64,000 nt of DNA, taken from positions 310,001-374,000 of the forward strand of contig NZ_JAINZS010000006.1 in the NCBI RefSeq assembly GCF_020166495.1, written 5' to 3'. Positions 6,765 through 15,121 of this stretch are shown here, one piece after another. Origin of the DNA: Robertkochia aurantiaca. Its GTDB lineage: Bacteria; Bacteroidota; Bacteroidia; Flavobacteriales; Flavobacteriaceae. The number at the start of each line of letters is the position of its first letter. The stretch's first letter is position 1. The notes beneath the pieces were generated by a model, which was not told the origin of the DNA, ran no database searches, and was given only the letters and a program-made list of their open reading frames with translations. A program made the position numbers and the translations under genes.

Positions 6765-9144
6765 GAAATCGTTATTTGTTTTTTTACTGGCTATGCTGCT
6801 TTCAGCAACGGCCATGAGTGCGCAGGAGTACAAAGTCTATGGTACTTTCAGCGATCCGGAAGGGAATCCCATGCCCGGTGTGACCGTCATGCTCAGGAAT
6901 GCCAACCGTGGAACCCAAACCAATTTTGAAGGCTACTATGAGCTTACCGTTCCGGAAGGGGAGCAGGTGCTGGTGTATCGTTTTCTGGCACCCGATGCCC
7001 TGGAGAAGCGCATCGATGTCTCGGGAGACATGCGTCTGGATATCAATCTCGAGGAAGAAGATATTCTTTTAGACGAGGTGCTGGTATCGGCGATCAGGGC
7101 CAACCCTGAGAATCCCGTAACCTTTTCGAATCTTACAGCTGAAGAGATCAAACCCCGTAACCTCGGGCAGGATATTCCGATACTGATGAATTATATGCCG
7201 GCTGTGGTAACCACTTCAGATGCAGGAGCAGGAGTAGGTTATACCGGGATACGTGTAAGGGGTAGTGATGCGACCCGGGTGAATGTAACGATAAACGGGA
7301 TACCCTATAACGACGCAGAATCACATGGAACCTTCTGGGTGAATATGCCTGATTTCGCCACTTCTGTAGAAAACCTGCAATTGCAGCGGGGGGTAGGAAC
7401 ATCGACTAACGGTGCGGGAGCTTTCGGTGCCAGCCTGAACCTGCTCACCGACGGGGTTAAAGATGAGGCCTATGCCCAGGTAAACGGATCTGCCGGAAGT
7501 TTTAATACCCTTCGTACCAATATAAAGTTCGGTACGGGTCTGATGAATGACCACTTTTCTGTTTCAGGCCGCCTTTCACGCATTCAGTCAGACGGCTATA
7601 TCGACAGGGCATCTTCTGATCTTGAATCATATTTTCTGCAGGCAGCCTATAAAGACGAAAATACCCTGGTAAAAGCTCTGCTGTTCGGAGGGCATGAGAT
7701 CACTTACCAGGCCTGGTACGGTATCGAAGATGAGGAATTGCTGAGAACCAACCGAACCTTTAATATCGCCGGAGCTATTTATGGCGACAACGGTGAGATC
7801 GTTGACTTTTATGACAATGAGGTTGATAATTACAAACAGGACCATTTTCAACTGCACTGGAACCAGGAATTCGGTCAGCACTGGAATACCAACCTGGCCG
7901 TTCATTACACTTACGGGCGTGGTTTTTTTGAGCAATTCAGACAGGACGATGATTTTGCCACCTATGGCCTGGAGCCGCTAACGGTAAACGGCAGCCTGGT
8001 CAACACTACCGATCTGATAAGGAGACGCTGGCTGGACAATGATTTCTACGGAACCACCTTCTCTGCGATCTATGAGCAGAATAATTTCGAACTCATCCTT
8101 GGGGGAGCATATAATATCTATGAGGGAGATCATTTCGGAGAAATTATCTGGGCCCGGTTTGCTTCCGACAGTGAGTATCGCGACCGGTATTATAACGATG
8201 ACTCCCGCAAAACCGACCTGAATACCTATGCCAAGGTGAACATGAAGCTTACCGATGGGCTGAGCCTTTACGGTGACTTGCAATTCAGAAAAGTGAATTA
8301 TGAGGCCAACGGAGAAGACACCGGTCTGGTCGACGACGAGTTTAATTTTTTAAACCCCAAGGTGGGGCTTACCTACCGTATGAACGCCAGCAATCAGCTA
8401 TATCTTTCGTATGCAAGGGGAAGTCGTGAACCCAACAGGAACGATTATGAAAGCGGATCTCCCAAACCGGAATTCCTTAACGACTATGAGTTGGGATGGC
8501 GGTTTTATAACCAAAAGCTCCGGATTAATGCCAATGCCTATTATATGAGGTATAAAGACCAGCTGGTACTCACCGGAGCTCTCAATGATGTAGGAGCGCC
8601 ATTAAGAGAAAATGTGGGCGACAGCTATCGTCTCGGACTTGAACTGGATGCCAGTCTGATGCTGGGGTCAAACTTCGTATGGCAGCCAAACCTGGCGCTG
8701 AGCAGCAATAAGAACATCGATTATATTTTCAGCCGTGACGGGGAACTGGTCAACCTCGGTAACACCAATATTTCGTATTCACCCGAAGTGGTTGCCGGGA
8801 ACGTGATCACCTGGTTACCGGGCGAAAGAACACAGATCTCGGTGCTGACCAAATATGTCTCAGAACAGTACCTGGGGAACATCGATGCCCCTTCATCAAA
8901 ACTGGATGCCTACACGACCACAGATCTCAACCTGCAGTATGAGATCAGGCCGGAAGGTTTCATACGATCAGTGGTTTTCAGTGGCCTGCTCAACAACGTC
9001 TTCGATGCGAAGTATATTTCGAACGGTTACTATTACACCTTCGATATACCCGATGGCAATAACGGGGTTACCACCCTTGACGGGACAGGTTATTATCCGC
9101 AGGCAGGTATAAATTTCCTGCTGGGCGCAAGCATCAGTTTCTAA
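6763..9144 (+). CDS. TonB-dependent outer-membrane receptor under TPP control, probable thiamin transporter
   Basis: A 793-residue receptor: signal peptide 1-20 (ends AMSAQ), a carboxypeptidase-D regulatory-like beta domain to about residue 100 (GTFSDPEGNPMPGVTVMLRN), a plug domain (DIPILMNYMPAV, GIRVRGSDATRVNVTINGIPYNDAES, GAGAFGASLNL) and a 22-strand-type barrel ending with aromatic F (LGASISF). It lacks a SusD partner, so it is a small-molecule receptor rather than a SusC. The preceding TPP riboswitch makes uptake of thiamin or a derivative the best guess, as for Omr1-type receptors. Inner-membrane PnuT and thiamin pyrophosphokinase, often co-transcribed, are absent here. The next gene is on the other strand. 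Confidence 0.88.
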   Translation: MKSLFVFLLAMLLSATAMSAQEYKVYGTFSDPEGNPMPGVTVMLRNANRGTQTNFEGYYELTVPEGEQVLVYRFLAPDALEKRIDVSGDMRLDINLEEEDILLDEVLVSAIRANPENPVTFSNLTAEEIKPRNLGQDIPILMNYMPAVVTTSDAGAGVGYTGIRVRGSDATRVNVTINGIPYNDAESHGTFWVNMPDFATSVENLQLQRGVGTSTNGAGAFGASLNLLTDGVKDEAYAQVNGSAGSFNTLRTNIKFGTGLMNDHFSVSGRLSRIQSDGYIDRASSDLESYFLQAAYKDENTLVKALLFGGHEITYQAWYGIEDEELLRTNRTFNIAGAIYGDNGEIVDFYDNEVDNYKQDHFQLHWNQEFGQHWNTNLAVHYTYGRGFFEQFRQDDDFATYGLEPLTVNGSLVNTTDLIRRRWLDNDFYGTTFSAIYEQNNFELILGGAYNIYEGDHFGEIIWARFASDSEYRDRYYNDDSRKTDLNTYAKVNMKLTDGLSLYGDLQFRKVNYEANGEDTGLVDDEFNFLNPKVGLTYRMNASNQLYLSYARGSREPNRNDYESGSPKPEFLNDYELGWRFYNQKLRINANAYYMRYKDQLVLTGALNDVGAPLRENVGDSYRLGLELDASLMLGSNFVWQPNLALSSNKNIDYIFSRDGELVNLGNTNISYSPEVVAGNVITWLPGERTQISVLTKYVSEQYLGNIDAPSSKLDAYTTTDLNLQYEIRPEGFIRSVVFSGLLNNVFDAKYISNGYYYTFDIPDGNNGVTTLDGTGYYPQAGINFLLGASISF

Positions 9145-9152
9145 GAAACCCG

Positions 9153-9180
9153 CTCCCTGTGGCTTGAATGCCGCAGGGAG
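9153..9180. terminator. hairpin between convergent genes
   Basis: CTCCCTG-GGC / GCC-CAGGGAG with one mismatch, sitting between the stops of the receptor and the opposite-strand lipoprotein. The T-run is poor (TTATTT), so termination is likely but weaker than usual. Confidence 0.5.
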
Positions 9181-9184
9181 TTAT

Positions 9185-9628
9185 TTAATTGAATACTCTC
9201 AGGATATTGGCATTGGCCGTTACGCGGTAGTTCAAAAGAGGATATACTCTTTTTTCTTCCTCCAGTTCACTTACCAGGGCGCCGTTGGCCAGACTGTATC
9301 GGTAGTCGTCACAACTGCATACCGAGAACACCCCGTCTGTGATGGTCATGGTAGAACAGCTGTTGGGCTGATGGTTCGGGCAACTGGCTTCCCACGCCAG
9401 GTAATTTCCGAAACCCGAATTAAACACGATGACTCCCCGAATTCCAACGCCTTCACTACCGATGTAGATGGCATTTCCAGGAGTGCTCAAAGAGCCGAAT
9501 TGCGGCAGGTTCAGGTTGATGTCGTAGGAGAAGGAGCGCTCGATCAAAAACGGATTGCGTTCGATATCGCTGTTATCGCAGGCAACGAAACACAGCAGGC
9601 TCAGGAACAGGAGAATTCTTATTTGCAT
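9185..9628 (-). CDS. small lipoprotein with a degenerate Rieske-like domain
   Basis: A 147-residue protein with a lipoprotein signal (LLCFVAC, Cys about 17). The mature part is beta-rich and contains a Rieske-like arrangement: CPNH near residue 83, then CSCDDYRYSL about 25 residues later. In a true Rieske centre the motifs are CxH and CxxH; here the second His is replaced (CSCDDY), so a normal 2Fe-2S cluster is doubtful. Similar small Rieske-fold lipoproteins of unknown function occur in flavobacteria. It is single-gene, convergent with the receptor and divergent from greA. Function unknown; confidence is good that it is an exported lipoprotein and moderate for the fold. Confidence 0.75.
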   Translation of the reverse strand: MQIRILLFLSLLCFVACDNSDIERNPFLIERSFSYDINLNLPQFGSLSTPGNAIYIGSEGVGIRGVIVFNSGFGNYLAWEASCPNHQPNSCSTMTITDGVFSVCSCDDYRYSLANGALVSELEEEKRVYPLLNYRVTANANILRVFN

Positions 9629-9684
9629 GAGAAGAATTTATATCCGGCGAAGTTAAGACAAATAAATACTTGCTTAAAATTTTG

Positions 9685-9692
9685 TATATTTG
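9685..9692 (+). promoter_or_regulatory. -7 promoter box before greA
   Basis: TATATTTG fits TAnnTTTG, 55 bases before the greA start. A TTG is present at 9670 but only 12 bases away, closer than usual. Confidence 0.4.
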
Positions 9693-9747
9693 ATGAAATC
9701 CTCTTGAGCAAAAAAGGGGATTTTTTGTATTTATAAATGATGAAGTT

Positions 9748-10224
9748 ATGAGTAACGTATCATATTACACAGAAGAAGGAATAAAAAAATTACGAAAGGA
9801 GCTGGATCATCTTAAGAGTGTTGAAAGACCCAAGGCGTCGCAAGCCATAGCCGAGGCCAGAGATAAAGGTGACCTCTCGGAAAATGCCGAATATGACGCT
9901 GCCAAAGAGGCCCAGGGATTGCTGGAGATGCGTATATCAAAATTGGAGGAAACCCTCGCCAATGCCCGTGTAATCGACGAATCCCAACTGGATACTTCAA
10001 AGGTGCTGGTGCTTTCAAAGGTGAAGATCAAGAACCAGAACAATGGTATGGAAATGACCTATAAACTGGTGGCCGAAAGCGAAGCCGATCTTAAAACGGG
10101 CAAAATCTCTGTTAACTCCCCCATCGGGAAAGGACTTTTGGGAAAATCTGTGGGTGATGTAGCCGAGATTAAAGTTCCCAACGGGATCCTCAAATTCGAA
10201 ATTCTCGATATCAGCCGCGAATAA
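9748..10224 (+). CDS. greA: transcription elongation factor GreA
   Basis: A 158-residue protein, the usual family length. The N-terminal coiled coil carries [46 protein letters not shown], including the conserved acidic tip DLSENAEYD. The C-terminal FKBP-like part has [12 protein letters not shown] and ends FEILDISRE. GreA stimulates transcript cleavage in backtracked RNA polymerase. It stands alone, with a divergent lipoprotein upstream. Confidence 0.97.
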   Translation: MSNVSYYTEEGIKKLRKELDHLKSVERPKASQAIAEARDKGDLSENAEYDAAKEAQGLLEMRISKLEETLANARVIDESQLDTSKVLVLSKVKIKNQNNGMEMTYKLVAESEADLKTGKISVNSPIGKGLLGKSVGDVAEIKVPNGILKFEILDISRE

Positions 10225-10303
10225 TTCTTCCTGCCCGCCTGCGGCTGCGGCTAACAGGTACAAATAATTCCTTATCTTTCCTTGACATCACAGTATTTCA
10301 CTC

Positions 10304-11224
10304 ATGGAAAGAAGACCATTTTTAAAAAATATCAGTATTGGTGCATTAGGGGCTTCGGTAATTCCTGCCGAAGCCTTTTCCATGCATGACGGCCCTCTGT
10401 CGCAGAATGCCTTTAAGCTGGCCTTTGCGCCTCATTTCGGGATGTTCGACACCCTGGCCGGCCCTGATTTGCTGGATCAATTACGATTTATGAAAGAGGC
10501 GGGTTTTCAGGCTGTTGAAGACAATGAAATGGCCAAAAGGCCTGTAGAAATGCAGGAGGAGATCGGAGAAACCATGAGGGAGCTCGGTCTCAGTATGGGT
10601 GTCTTTGTAGGCCACAGTATTTCCTGGAACGAGCCTGACCTTGCCAGTGGTGATGATGAAAACCTCGAACGCTTTCTGGAGGAGATCAAATCTTCAATAG
10701 CAGTGGCAGACCGGGTTGATGCGAAATGGATCACCGTGGTGCCCGGAGCCAAAGACCCTTCTCTCGATATGGGATATCAGACCGCGAATGTGATATATGC
10801 TCTGAAGCGGGCCGTTCAGATACTGGATCCTTATAAGATTACAATGGTGATCGAACCTCTGAACTTTTATGATCATCCGGGGATGTTCCTGACAGGTTCT
10901 GCCCAGGCTTATGAGGTCTGTAAAGCCGTTGGTTCTCCTTACTGCAAGATACTCTACGATATTTACCACCAACAGATACAGGAAGGGAATCTTATCTCTA
11001 ATATTACCCGCTGCTGGGACGAGATAGCCTATTTTCAAATGGCCGATAATCCCGGTCGTAAGGAACCCGGCACCGGAGAGATCAATTACGCCAATGTGCT
11101 TAAGTTCATAGCCGGGAAAGGTTATACCGGGTTAGTGGGTATGGAGCACGGAGTGAAGACCGAGGGAAAAGATGGAGAGCTCCGGGTAATCGAAGCCTAC
11201 CGGGAAATTGACCGAACCTTATAG
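10304..11224 (+). CDS. Tat-exported hydroxypyruvate isomerase-like TIM-barrel protein
   Basis: A 306-residue protein starting MERRPFLKNISIGALGASVI, a twin-arginine signal (RRPFLK), so it is probably exported folded. The barrel follows hydroxypyruvate isomerase/Hyi-type xylose-isomerase-like enzymes: NEMAKRPVE, MVIEPLNFYDHPGMFL (metal-ligand Glu), KILYDIYHQQIQEGN (Asp/His ligands) and GMEHG near the end (second Glu). The family acts on small hydroxyketo acids or sugar acids, but periplasmic members in Bacteroidota have no firmly known substrate. It is a single gene facing a convergent YCII lipoprotein three bases after its stop. Confidence 0.85.
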   Translation: MERRPFLKNISIGALGASVIPAEAFSMHDGPLSQNAFKLAFAPHFGMFDTLAGPDLLDQLRFMKEAGFQAVEDNEMAKRPVEMQEEIGETMRELGLSMGVFVGHSISWNEPDLASGDDENLERFLEEIKSSIAVADRVDAKWITVVPGAKDPSLDMGYQTANVIYALKRAVQILDPYKITMVIEPLNFYDHPGMFLTGSAQAYEVCKAVGSPYCKILYDIYHQQIQEGNLISNITRCWDEIAYFQMADNPGRKEPGTGEINYANVLKFIAGKGYTGLVGMEHGVKTEGKDGELRVIEAYREIDRTL

Positions 11225-11227
11225 ATC

Positions 11228-11722
11228 TTATCTCAGGGGGAAGCCTTTTGCCGCCCACCACGGATGCACTTCGATGACAAGACGCCCCGCTTTGACCATA
11301 GGGTCAGCGTTGGCCAGGCTGTCTGCCATGGCCAGGGTAGGCACATTGTAAATCGTGATACCGCGAATCTCACCATCATCGCCAAAGGGACCTGAAATAC
11401 TTGCATAACCCTTTTCATACATTTCCGAAAGGTGAGCCAGATGCAGACGCTGCAGGCTGTCGGCCTCTGTTCTGGTTTGTGACCGATTGGGTCCTGACTT
11501 CAGGAAAGCCATGAAATATTGTTGCATCAGAATCGTGTCTTTGGTTTTCTCATCGATATAATCGAAAACCTGGTACCCTTCTTCCTCTAACTTCTTCTTC
11601 GTTTCAAGCGATGTTGTCTGAACGGTATCAGAATCCACCTCTGTTGGCAGTTCTTTATGATCGGGTTGTTGCTGGCACGAGACCAAAAGCAGCAGCGTAA
11701 GGGTAGTAATGATCGTACGCAT
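11228..11722 (-). CDS. lipoprotein with YCII-related domain
   Basis: A 164-residue protein from ATG 11722; a longer frame from 11755 would overlap the upstream gene and delay the signal peptide. It starts MRTIITTLTLLLLVSC, a clear lipobox. After a charged linker, YFMAFLKSGPNRSQTRTEADSLQRLHLAHLSEMYEKG and GPFGDDGEIRGITIYNV...LANADPMVKAGRLVIEVHPWW match the YCII/DGPF fold, including the conserved His and Asp. Such domains are small putative enzymes with no assigned reaction. It is the last gene of a four-gene minus-strand operon (gap of 26 bases). Confidence 0.8.
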   Translation of the reverse strand: MRTIITTLTLLLLVSCQQQPDHKELPTEVDSDTVQTTSLETKKKLEEEGYQVFDYIDEKTKDTILMQQYFMAFLKSGPNRSQTRTEADSLQRLHLAHLSEMYEKGYASISGPFGDDGEIRGITIYNVPTLAMADSLANADPMVKAGRLVIEVHPWWAAKGFPLR

Positions 11723-11748
11723 AAGATTGAGTGTTTTACCAGATAAAG

Positions 11749-12216
11749 TTACCATTTTTTATAAGGGTTTTTGCTCAATTGCGAATTGTAGTATCTGATG
11801 TCACCGGTAACCTCTTTGCCAAGCCACACTGGTTTGACGAAGACATCGTCTTCGTGTTCAAGTTCTATTTCTGCGACTATCAGACCCTCGTTCTCTCCAT
11901 GAAACTCGTCGACTTCAAAAATATGTTCCCCCTGCCTTACAAGGTAACGTGTCTTTTCAAGTTTACCGGGTTCACAAATGGCCAGCAGGTTTTCGGCTTC
12001 TTTGGGGTCTATTTCAGTTTCCCATTCAAAGCGGGTTGTTCCACTGGAATTCCCGATGCCTTTTACGGTAAGGAAGGCTTTCCGGTCACTTACCCGTACC
12101 CTGACGGTTCTTTCCGGATGGGTGTTCAGAAACCCCTGTTTGATCTGTTTTTGGTCAATGGCCTCTTCTTTGAAGTCCTGAGAGCTGACCAGGAATTTTC
12201 TTTCTGTTTCTTGCAT
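11749..12216 (-). CDS. CYTH-domain (triphosphate tunnel) protein
   Basis: A 155-residue protein with the N-terminal metal-binding ExExK signature (ETERKFLV, E3/E5/K7) and the alternating basic and acidic strands of the tunnel fold: RTVRVRVSDRKAFLTVKG, RFEWETEI, KTRYLVRQGEHIFEVDEF and GLIVAEIELEHED. Bacterial CYTH proteins of this length hydrolyse inorganic triphosphate or similar; substrate not decidable. It is the third gene of the operon, five bases after the VOC gene. Confidence 0.9.
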   Translation of the reverse strand: MQETERKFLVSSQDFKEEAIDQKQIKQGFLNTHPERTVRVRVSDRKAFLTVKGIGNSSGTTRFEWETEIDPKEAENLLAICEPGKLEKTRYLVRQGEHIFEVDEFHGENEGLIVAEIELEHEDDVFVKPVWLGKEVTGDIRYYNSQLSKNPYKKW

Positions 12217-12221
12217 AGATA

Positions 12222-12605
12222 TCAGCTGTTGGTATTGATTCGCCAGGGTGGATATTTCCGGTTCTCCCCGGCGTGGTAAATGATCAGGTTATTTCCGGCA
12301 GGGTCCTGTAGAGAAGCTTCTCTCCACAGCCATCGCTTATCTTCGGGCTCTGCTGTTATTTCTATACCCTTTTTTTTCAGTTCCTTTATCACCCTATCAG
12401 GGTCGTCAACCTCGAAATAGATGGTTATGTCAGAGGGTTGAAAATTTTGTTCTTTTTTTGAAAGAGAAAGCGTCGCATCTCCTGCAGAACATTCGAAGCG
12501 CGCGTAGGTGTCTGTTCTCACGATCAGCAACAGCCCCAGGTTTTGGTAAAAAATCACACTCCGGTCCAGATCCCGGCAAGGAAGGGTTACCTGGTTCAGA
12601 TTCAT
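12222..12605 (-). CDS. VOC-family (glyoxalase/bleomycin-resistance-like) protein
   Basis: A 127-residue single-domain protein with the paired beta-alpha-beta-beta-beta modules of the vicinal-oxygen-chelate fold: LNQVTLPCRDLDRSVIFYQNLGLLLI at the start and TIYFEVDDPDRVIKELKKKGIEI in the second half, ending EASLQDPAGNNLIIYHAGE. Position 7 of the first strand is T rather than the metal-ligand His common in glyoxalases, while ASLQDPAGN is intact, so metal binding may be altered. Its start overlaps the upstream oxidoreductase stop by four bases, indicating translational coupling. Confidence 0.85.
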   Translation of the reverse strand: MNLNQVTLPCRDLDRSVIFYQNLGLLLIVRTDTYARFECSAGDATLSLSKKEQNFQPSDITIYFEVDDPDRVIKELKKKGIEITAEPEDKRWLWREASLQDPAGNNLIIYHAGENRKYPPWRINTNS

Positions 12606-13276
12606 AGCATTTTATTTAATTTTCTGATACTGTCGCTTTCCATGCATCCTGATTTTTCCTCGTGGTTCGCCAGCCAAACCATGGCATTGGCGATCTCTTC
12701 GGCATCGATGAGACGGTATTTCTTAAGATTCCCCAGGAATAAAGGATCAAGTACCTGAAAGAGACGCTTAAAAAACCATTCTCCCGGACGGCTCTCAGTA
12801 CGTTTTCCGCCTATGATACTGGGTCGTAACAAATAGATGTTCGGTATGTCTTTGGCCAGGACACTTTCTTCCATTTCTCCCTTAGTACGGTTATAGAAAA
12901 CCCGGCTTTTACTGTTCGCGCCCATGGAAGAGATCACTATGAAATTCTCCACTCCCATTTCGACGCTGATCGATGCCGCAGTAACCGGGATTCCGTAATC
13001 GATCTTTTTGTAAGTCTCTTTGTCAGGTGTCTTTGCCCGGGTGGTACCGATACAACAGAATACGTCATGAGCCTTAAAATCTTTTTTATGTTCGTCGAGT
13101 TTGAAAAGGTCTGTTCGTATCTCTTCTATTTTTTTATGGCTGATATTCAGGGGGCTTCGCGTGAATACCCTGATCTGTTCATACCGGTCATCTTCGATAA
13201 GTTTTTGCAGCAGGATGGAGCCTGTAAGGCCCGTTGCTCCCAGAATAACTGCTGTTTTATGGGTTGTTCCTTCCAT
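12602..13276 (-). CDS. NAD(P)-binding Rossmann oxidoreductase (TIP30/atypical SDR-like)
   Basis: A 224-residue protein with the nucleotide-binding motif GATGLTGSILLQKL at residues 13-26, DVFCCIGTTRAKTPDKETYKKIDYGIP, and NFIVISSMGANSKSRVFYNRTKGEMEE, which holds the Ser and YxxxK of atypical short-chain dehydrogenases; IYLLRPSIIGGKR follows. This matches the TIP30/HTATIP2-like group. Substrate unknown. First gene of the operon with VOC, CYTH and YCII genes. Confidence 0.88.
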   Translation of the reverse strand: MEGTTHKTAVILGATGLTGSILLQKLIEDDRYEQIRVFTRSPLNISHKKIEEIRTDLFKLDEHKKDFKAHDVFCCIGTTRAKTPDKETYKKIDYGIPVTAASISVEMGVENFIVISSMGANSKSRVFYNRTKGEMEESVLAKDIPNIYLLRPSIIGGKRTESRPGEWFFKRLFQVLDPLFLGNLKKYRLIDAEEIANAMVWLANHEEKSGCMESDSIRKLNKML

Positions 13277-13313
13277 TCATGATTCCTTCTTAGCAGGATG
13301 CTCTAAATTAAAG

Positions 13314-13321
13314 TAATTTTG
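13314..13321 (+). promoter_or_regulatory. -7 promoter box of dinB, probably leaderless
   Basis: TAATTTTG matches TAnnTTTG and ends only four bases before the dinB ATG at 13326, so the transcript would start at or next to the start codon. Confidence 0.5.
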
Positions 13322-13325
13322 TTGC

Positions 13326-14426
13326 ATGACCACCTCAGACCTTAAAAAGATCATACATGTTGATATGGATGCTTTCTTTGCTTCCGTAGAGCAGTTAGAC
13401 CATCCTGAACTTAAGGGGAAACCTGTGGCTGTTGGCGGGGGTGAGAAGCGGGGTGTGGTGGCTGCGGCCAGTTACGAAGCCAGGCGATACGGGGTAAGGA
13501 GTGCTATGAGCGGGGCGCAGGCCAAACGTCTTTGTGGGGATCTGATATTTGTGAAGCCCCGATTCGAACGGTATCGGGAAGTTTCGATGGTGATACGCAA
13601 CATCTTTTTTGAATATACAGACCTGGTTGAGCCTTTATCTTTAGATGAAGCCTACCTCGACGTAACCGAGAACAAAATGGGAAACCCGTCGGCGACCAAG
13701 ATCGCCACGGAAATCCGGGAACGTATCTTACAGGAAACAGGTCTGACTGCCTCAGCAGGAATATCGGTGAATAAGTTCGTGGCAAAGATCGCGAGCGATA
13801 TCAATAAGCCGAACGGACAAAAAACGGTTGCTCCTGAAGAGGTGATCCAATTTCTGGAGGTGTTGGAGATCAGGAAATTCTACGGGGTGGGAAAGGTAAC
13901 CGCCAAAAAGATGTACGACCTGGGAATCTTCACGGGAAAAGACCTGAAGGGGAAAAGTCTTGATTTTCTGCAAAAGGAATTCGGAAAGGCCGGGGAACAT
14001 TACTTTAAGGTGGTCAGGGGTATTTACGACTCTCCTGTACGTCCTCATCGAACTCCGAAATCTATAGGCGCTGAGCGTACCTTCAGTGAGAATCTGAGCA
14101 GCGAGATCTTTATGCTTGAAAAATTGAAAAAGATAGCCGGAGAATTACAACGGAGGCTGCAAAAGAAAAAGACAGCAGGAAAGACACTTACCCTTAAGAT
14201 CAAGTATTCAGATTTCAAAACACAGACGCGCAGTAAGACCCTTGACTATTTTATAAGTGATGAAAGCCTGATATTAGAGGTGGCTAAAGAATTACTCTAC
14301 CAGGAGCGCCTGGAAAACTCGGTTCGGTTGTTGGGTATTTCGGTCAGTAATCTCAACATTTCACACCTTGACGAGGAGGCGGATGAAGAGGGCGCTGTAG
14401 CGGTCCAGCTGCGGTTTGACTTTTAA
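13326..14426 (+). CDS. dinB: DNA polymerase IV
   Basis: A 366-residue Y-family polymerase of normal length. Catalytic acids: D13 in HVDMDAFFASVEQ, and D107/E108 in SLDEAYLD. YGVRSAMS is the fingers motif; the helix-hairpin-helix region is around KFYGVGKVTAKKMYDLGI, and the little-finger domain follows. The very C-terminus QLRFDF resembles a sliding-clamp-binding peptide. It performs translesion synthesis. Its promoter box almost touches the ATG. It is followed by a PAS protein and an exonuclease/GIY-YIG fusion on the same strand, with gaps of about 130 and 50 bases, so not a tight operon. Confidence 0.97.
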   Translation: MTTSDLKKIIHVDMDAFFASVEQLDHPELKGKPVAVGGGEKRGVVAAASYEARRYGVRSAMSGAQAKRLCGDLIFVKPRFERYREVSMVIRNIFFEYTDLVEPLSLDEAYLDVTENKMGNPSATKIATEIRERILQETGLTASAGISVNKFVAKIASDINKPNGQKTVAPEEVIQFLEVLEIRKFYGVGKVTAKKMYDLGIFTGKDLKGKSLDFLQKEFGKAGEHYFKVVRGIYDSPVRPHRTPKSIGAERTFSENLSSEIFMLEKLKKIAGELQRRLQKKKTAGKTLTLKIKYSDFKTQTRSKTLDYFISDESLILEVAKELLYQERLENSVRLLGISVSNLNISHLDEEADEEGAVAVQLRFDF

Positions 14427-14555
14427 ATACTGTTTAAGTTTTCACCCCTTTAAACCGGCTGCATCAGCAAAAAGATTTAACAAGAATGTTAAGGTGCGTT
14501 TCAGATTTTTACCGGGAATAGTTTTTTATTAATTTTTACGGTTAAAATACTGTTT

Positions 14556-15071
14556 ATGGGTGAATTAGCACAATATGATGCTGGAGTGAGACGATATTAT
14601 GAGAAGCGCGGCCCCCTCATTTCCTTTCCACTGAAATCTTTCGATTTTCATATGCAGCAACTGTTACAATGGCAGTTAAGCGGGCAGGATCTTGAAAGAT
14701 TGAGAATGATCTCATCGAACTGGAACCGTGAGTGGGATTTTGAGGCCTCCCTTCGCAGGAGGAAAGAAGTCATCGTGATCACCGACACCTCTCTGAAGAT
14801 CGTTTTTTCTTCCTATAATATGCAGGAGATGAGTGGATATGTTCCGCAGGAGATCATTGGGAAATCACCAAAAATGTTCCAGGGGGAGATGACCTGTGAA
14901 GCCACTTCTTCCCGAATAAGAGAAGCCATACAAAACAGGACGTCTTTCAGGGAAAATATCGTTAACTACAAAAAAAACGGAGCTCCTTACAAGTGTGAGA
15001 TCAAGGGGTATCCCGTTTTCGATCAATCGGGAAAGCTGGTCAACTTCATAGCCTTTGAAAAGGCTGCCTGA
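14556..15071 (+). CDS. stand-alone PAS protein of LOV type lacking the photoactive cysteine
   Basis: A 171-residue protein with a helical N-terminal part (1-65) and one PAS domain (about 68-170). The domain follows LOV topology: ITDTSLKIVFSSYNMQEMSGY, IIGKSPKMFQGEMTCEATSSRIREAI, NIVNYKKNGAPYKCEIKGYPVFDQSGKLVNFIA. In the LOV motif GxNCRFLQ the photoactive Cys is replaced: GKSPKMFQ has P105 at that place, although the surrounding QGE, NYKKNG and P residues are LOV-like. There is no output domain, so it probably acts by binding a partner. Flavin binding is possible but adduct chemistry is not. Confidence 0.8.
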   Translation: MGELAQYDAGVRRYYEKRGPLISFPLKSFDFHMQQLLQWQLSGQDLERLRMISSNWNREWDFEASLRRRKEVIVITDTSLKIVFSSYNMQEMSGYVPQEIIGKSPKMFQGEMTCEATSSRIREAIQNRTSFRENIVNYKKNGAPYKCEIKGYPVFDQSGKLVNFIAFEKAA

Positions 15072-15121
15072 GAATTTTTTAATACCTTTCACTCCCTTAA
15101 TGCTAGGTGAAAATTCAGGTG

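Noticed and set aside
9812-10263. Antisense frames within greA and after it
   Set aside because: They are shadows of a clearly conserved gene.
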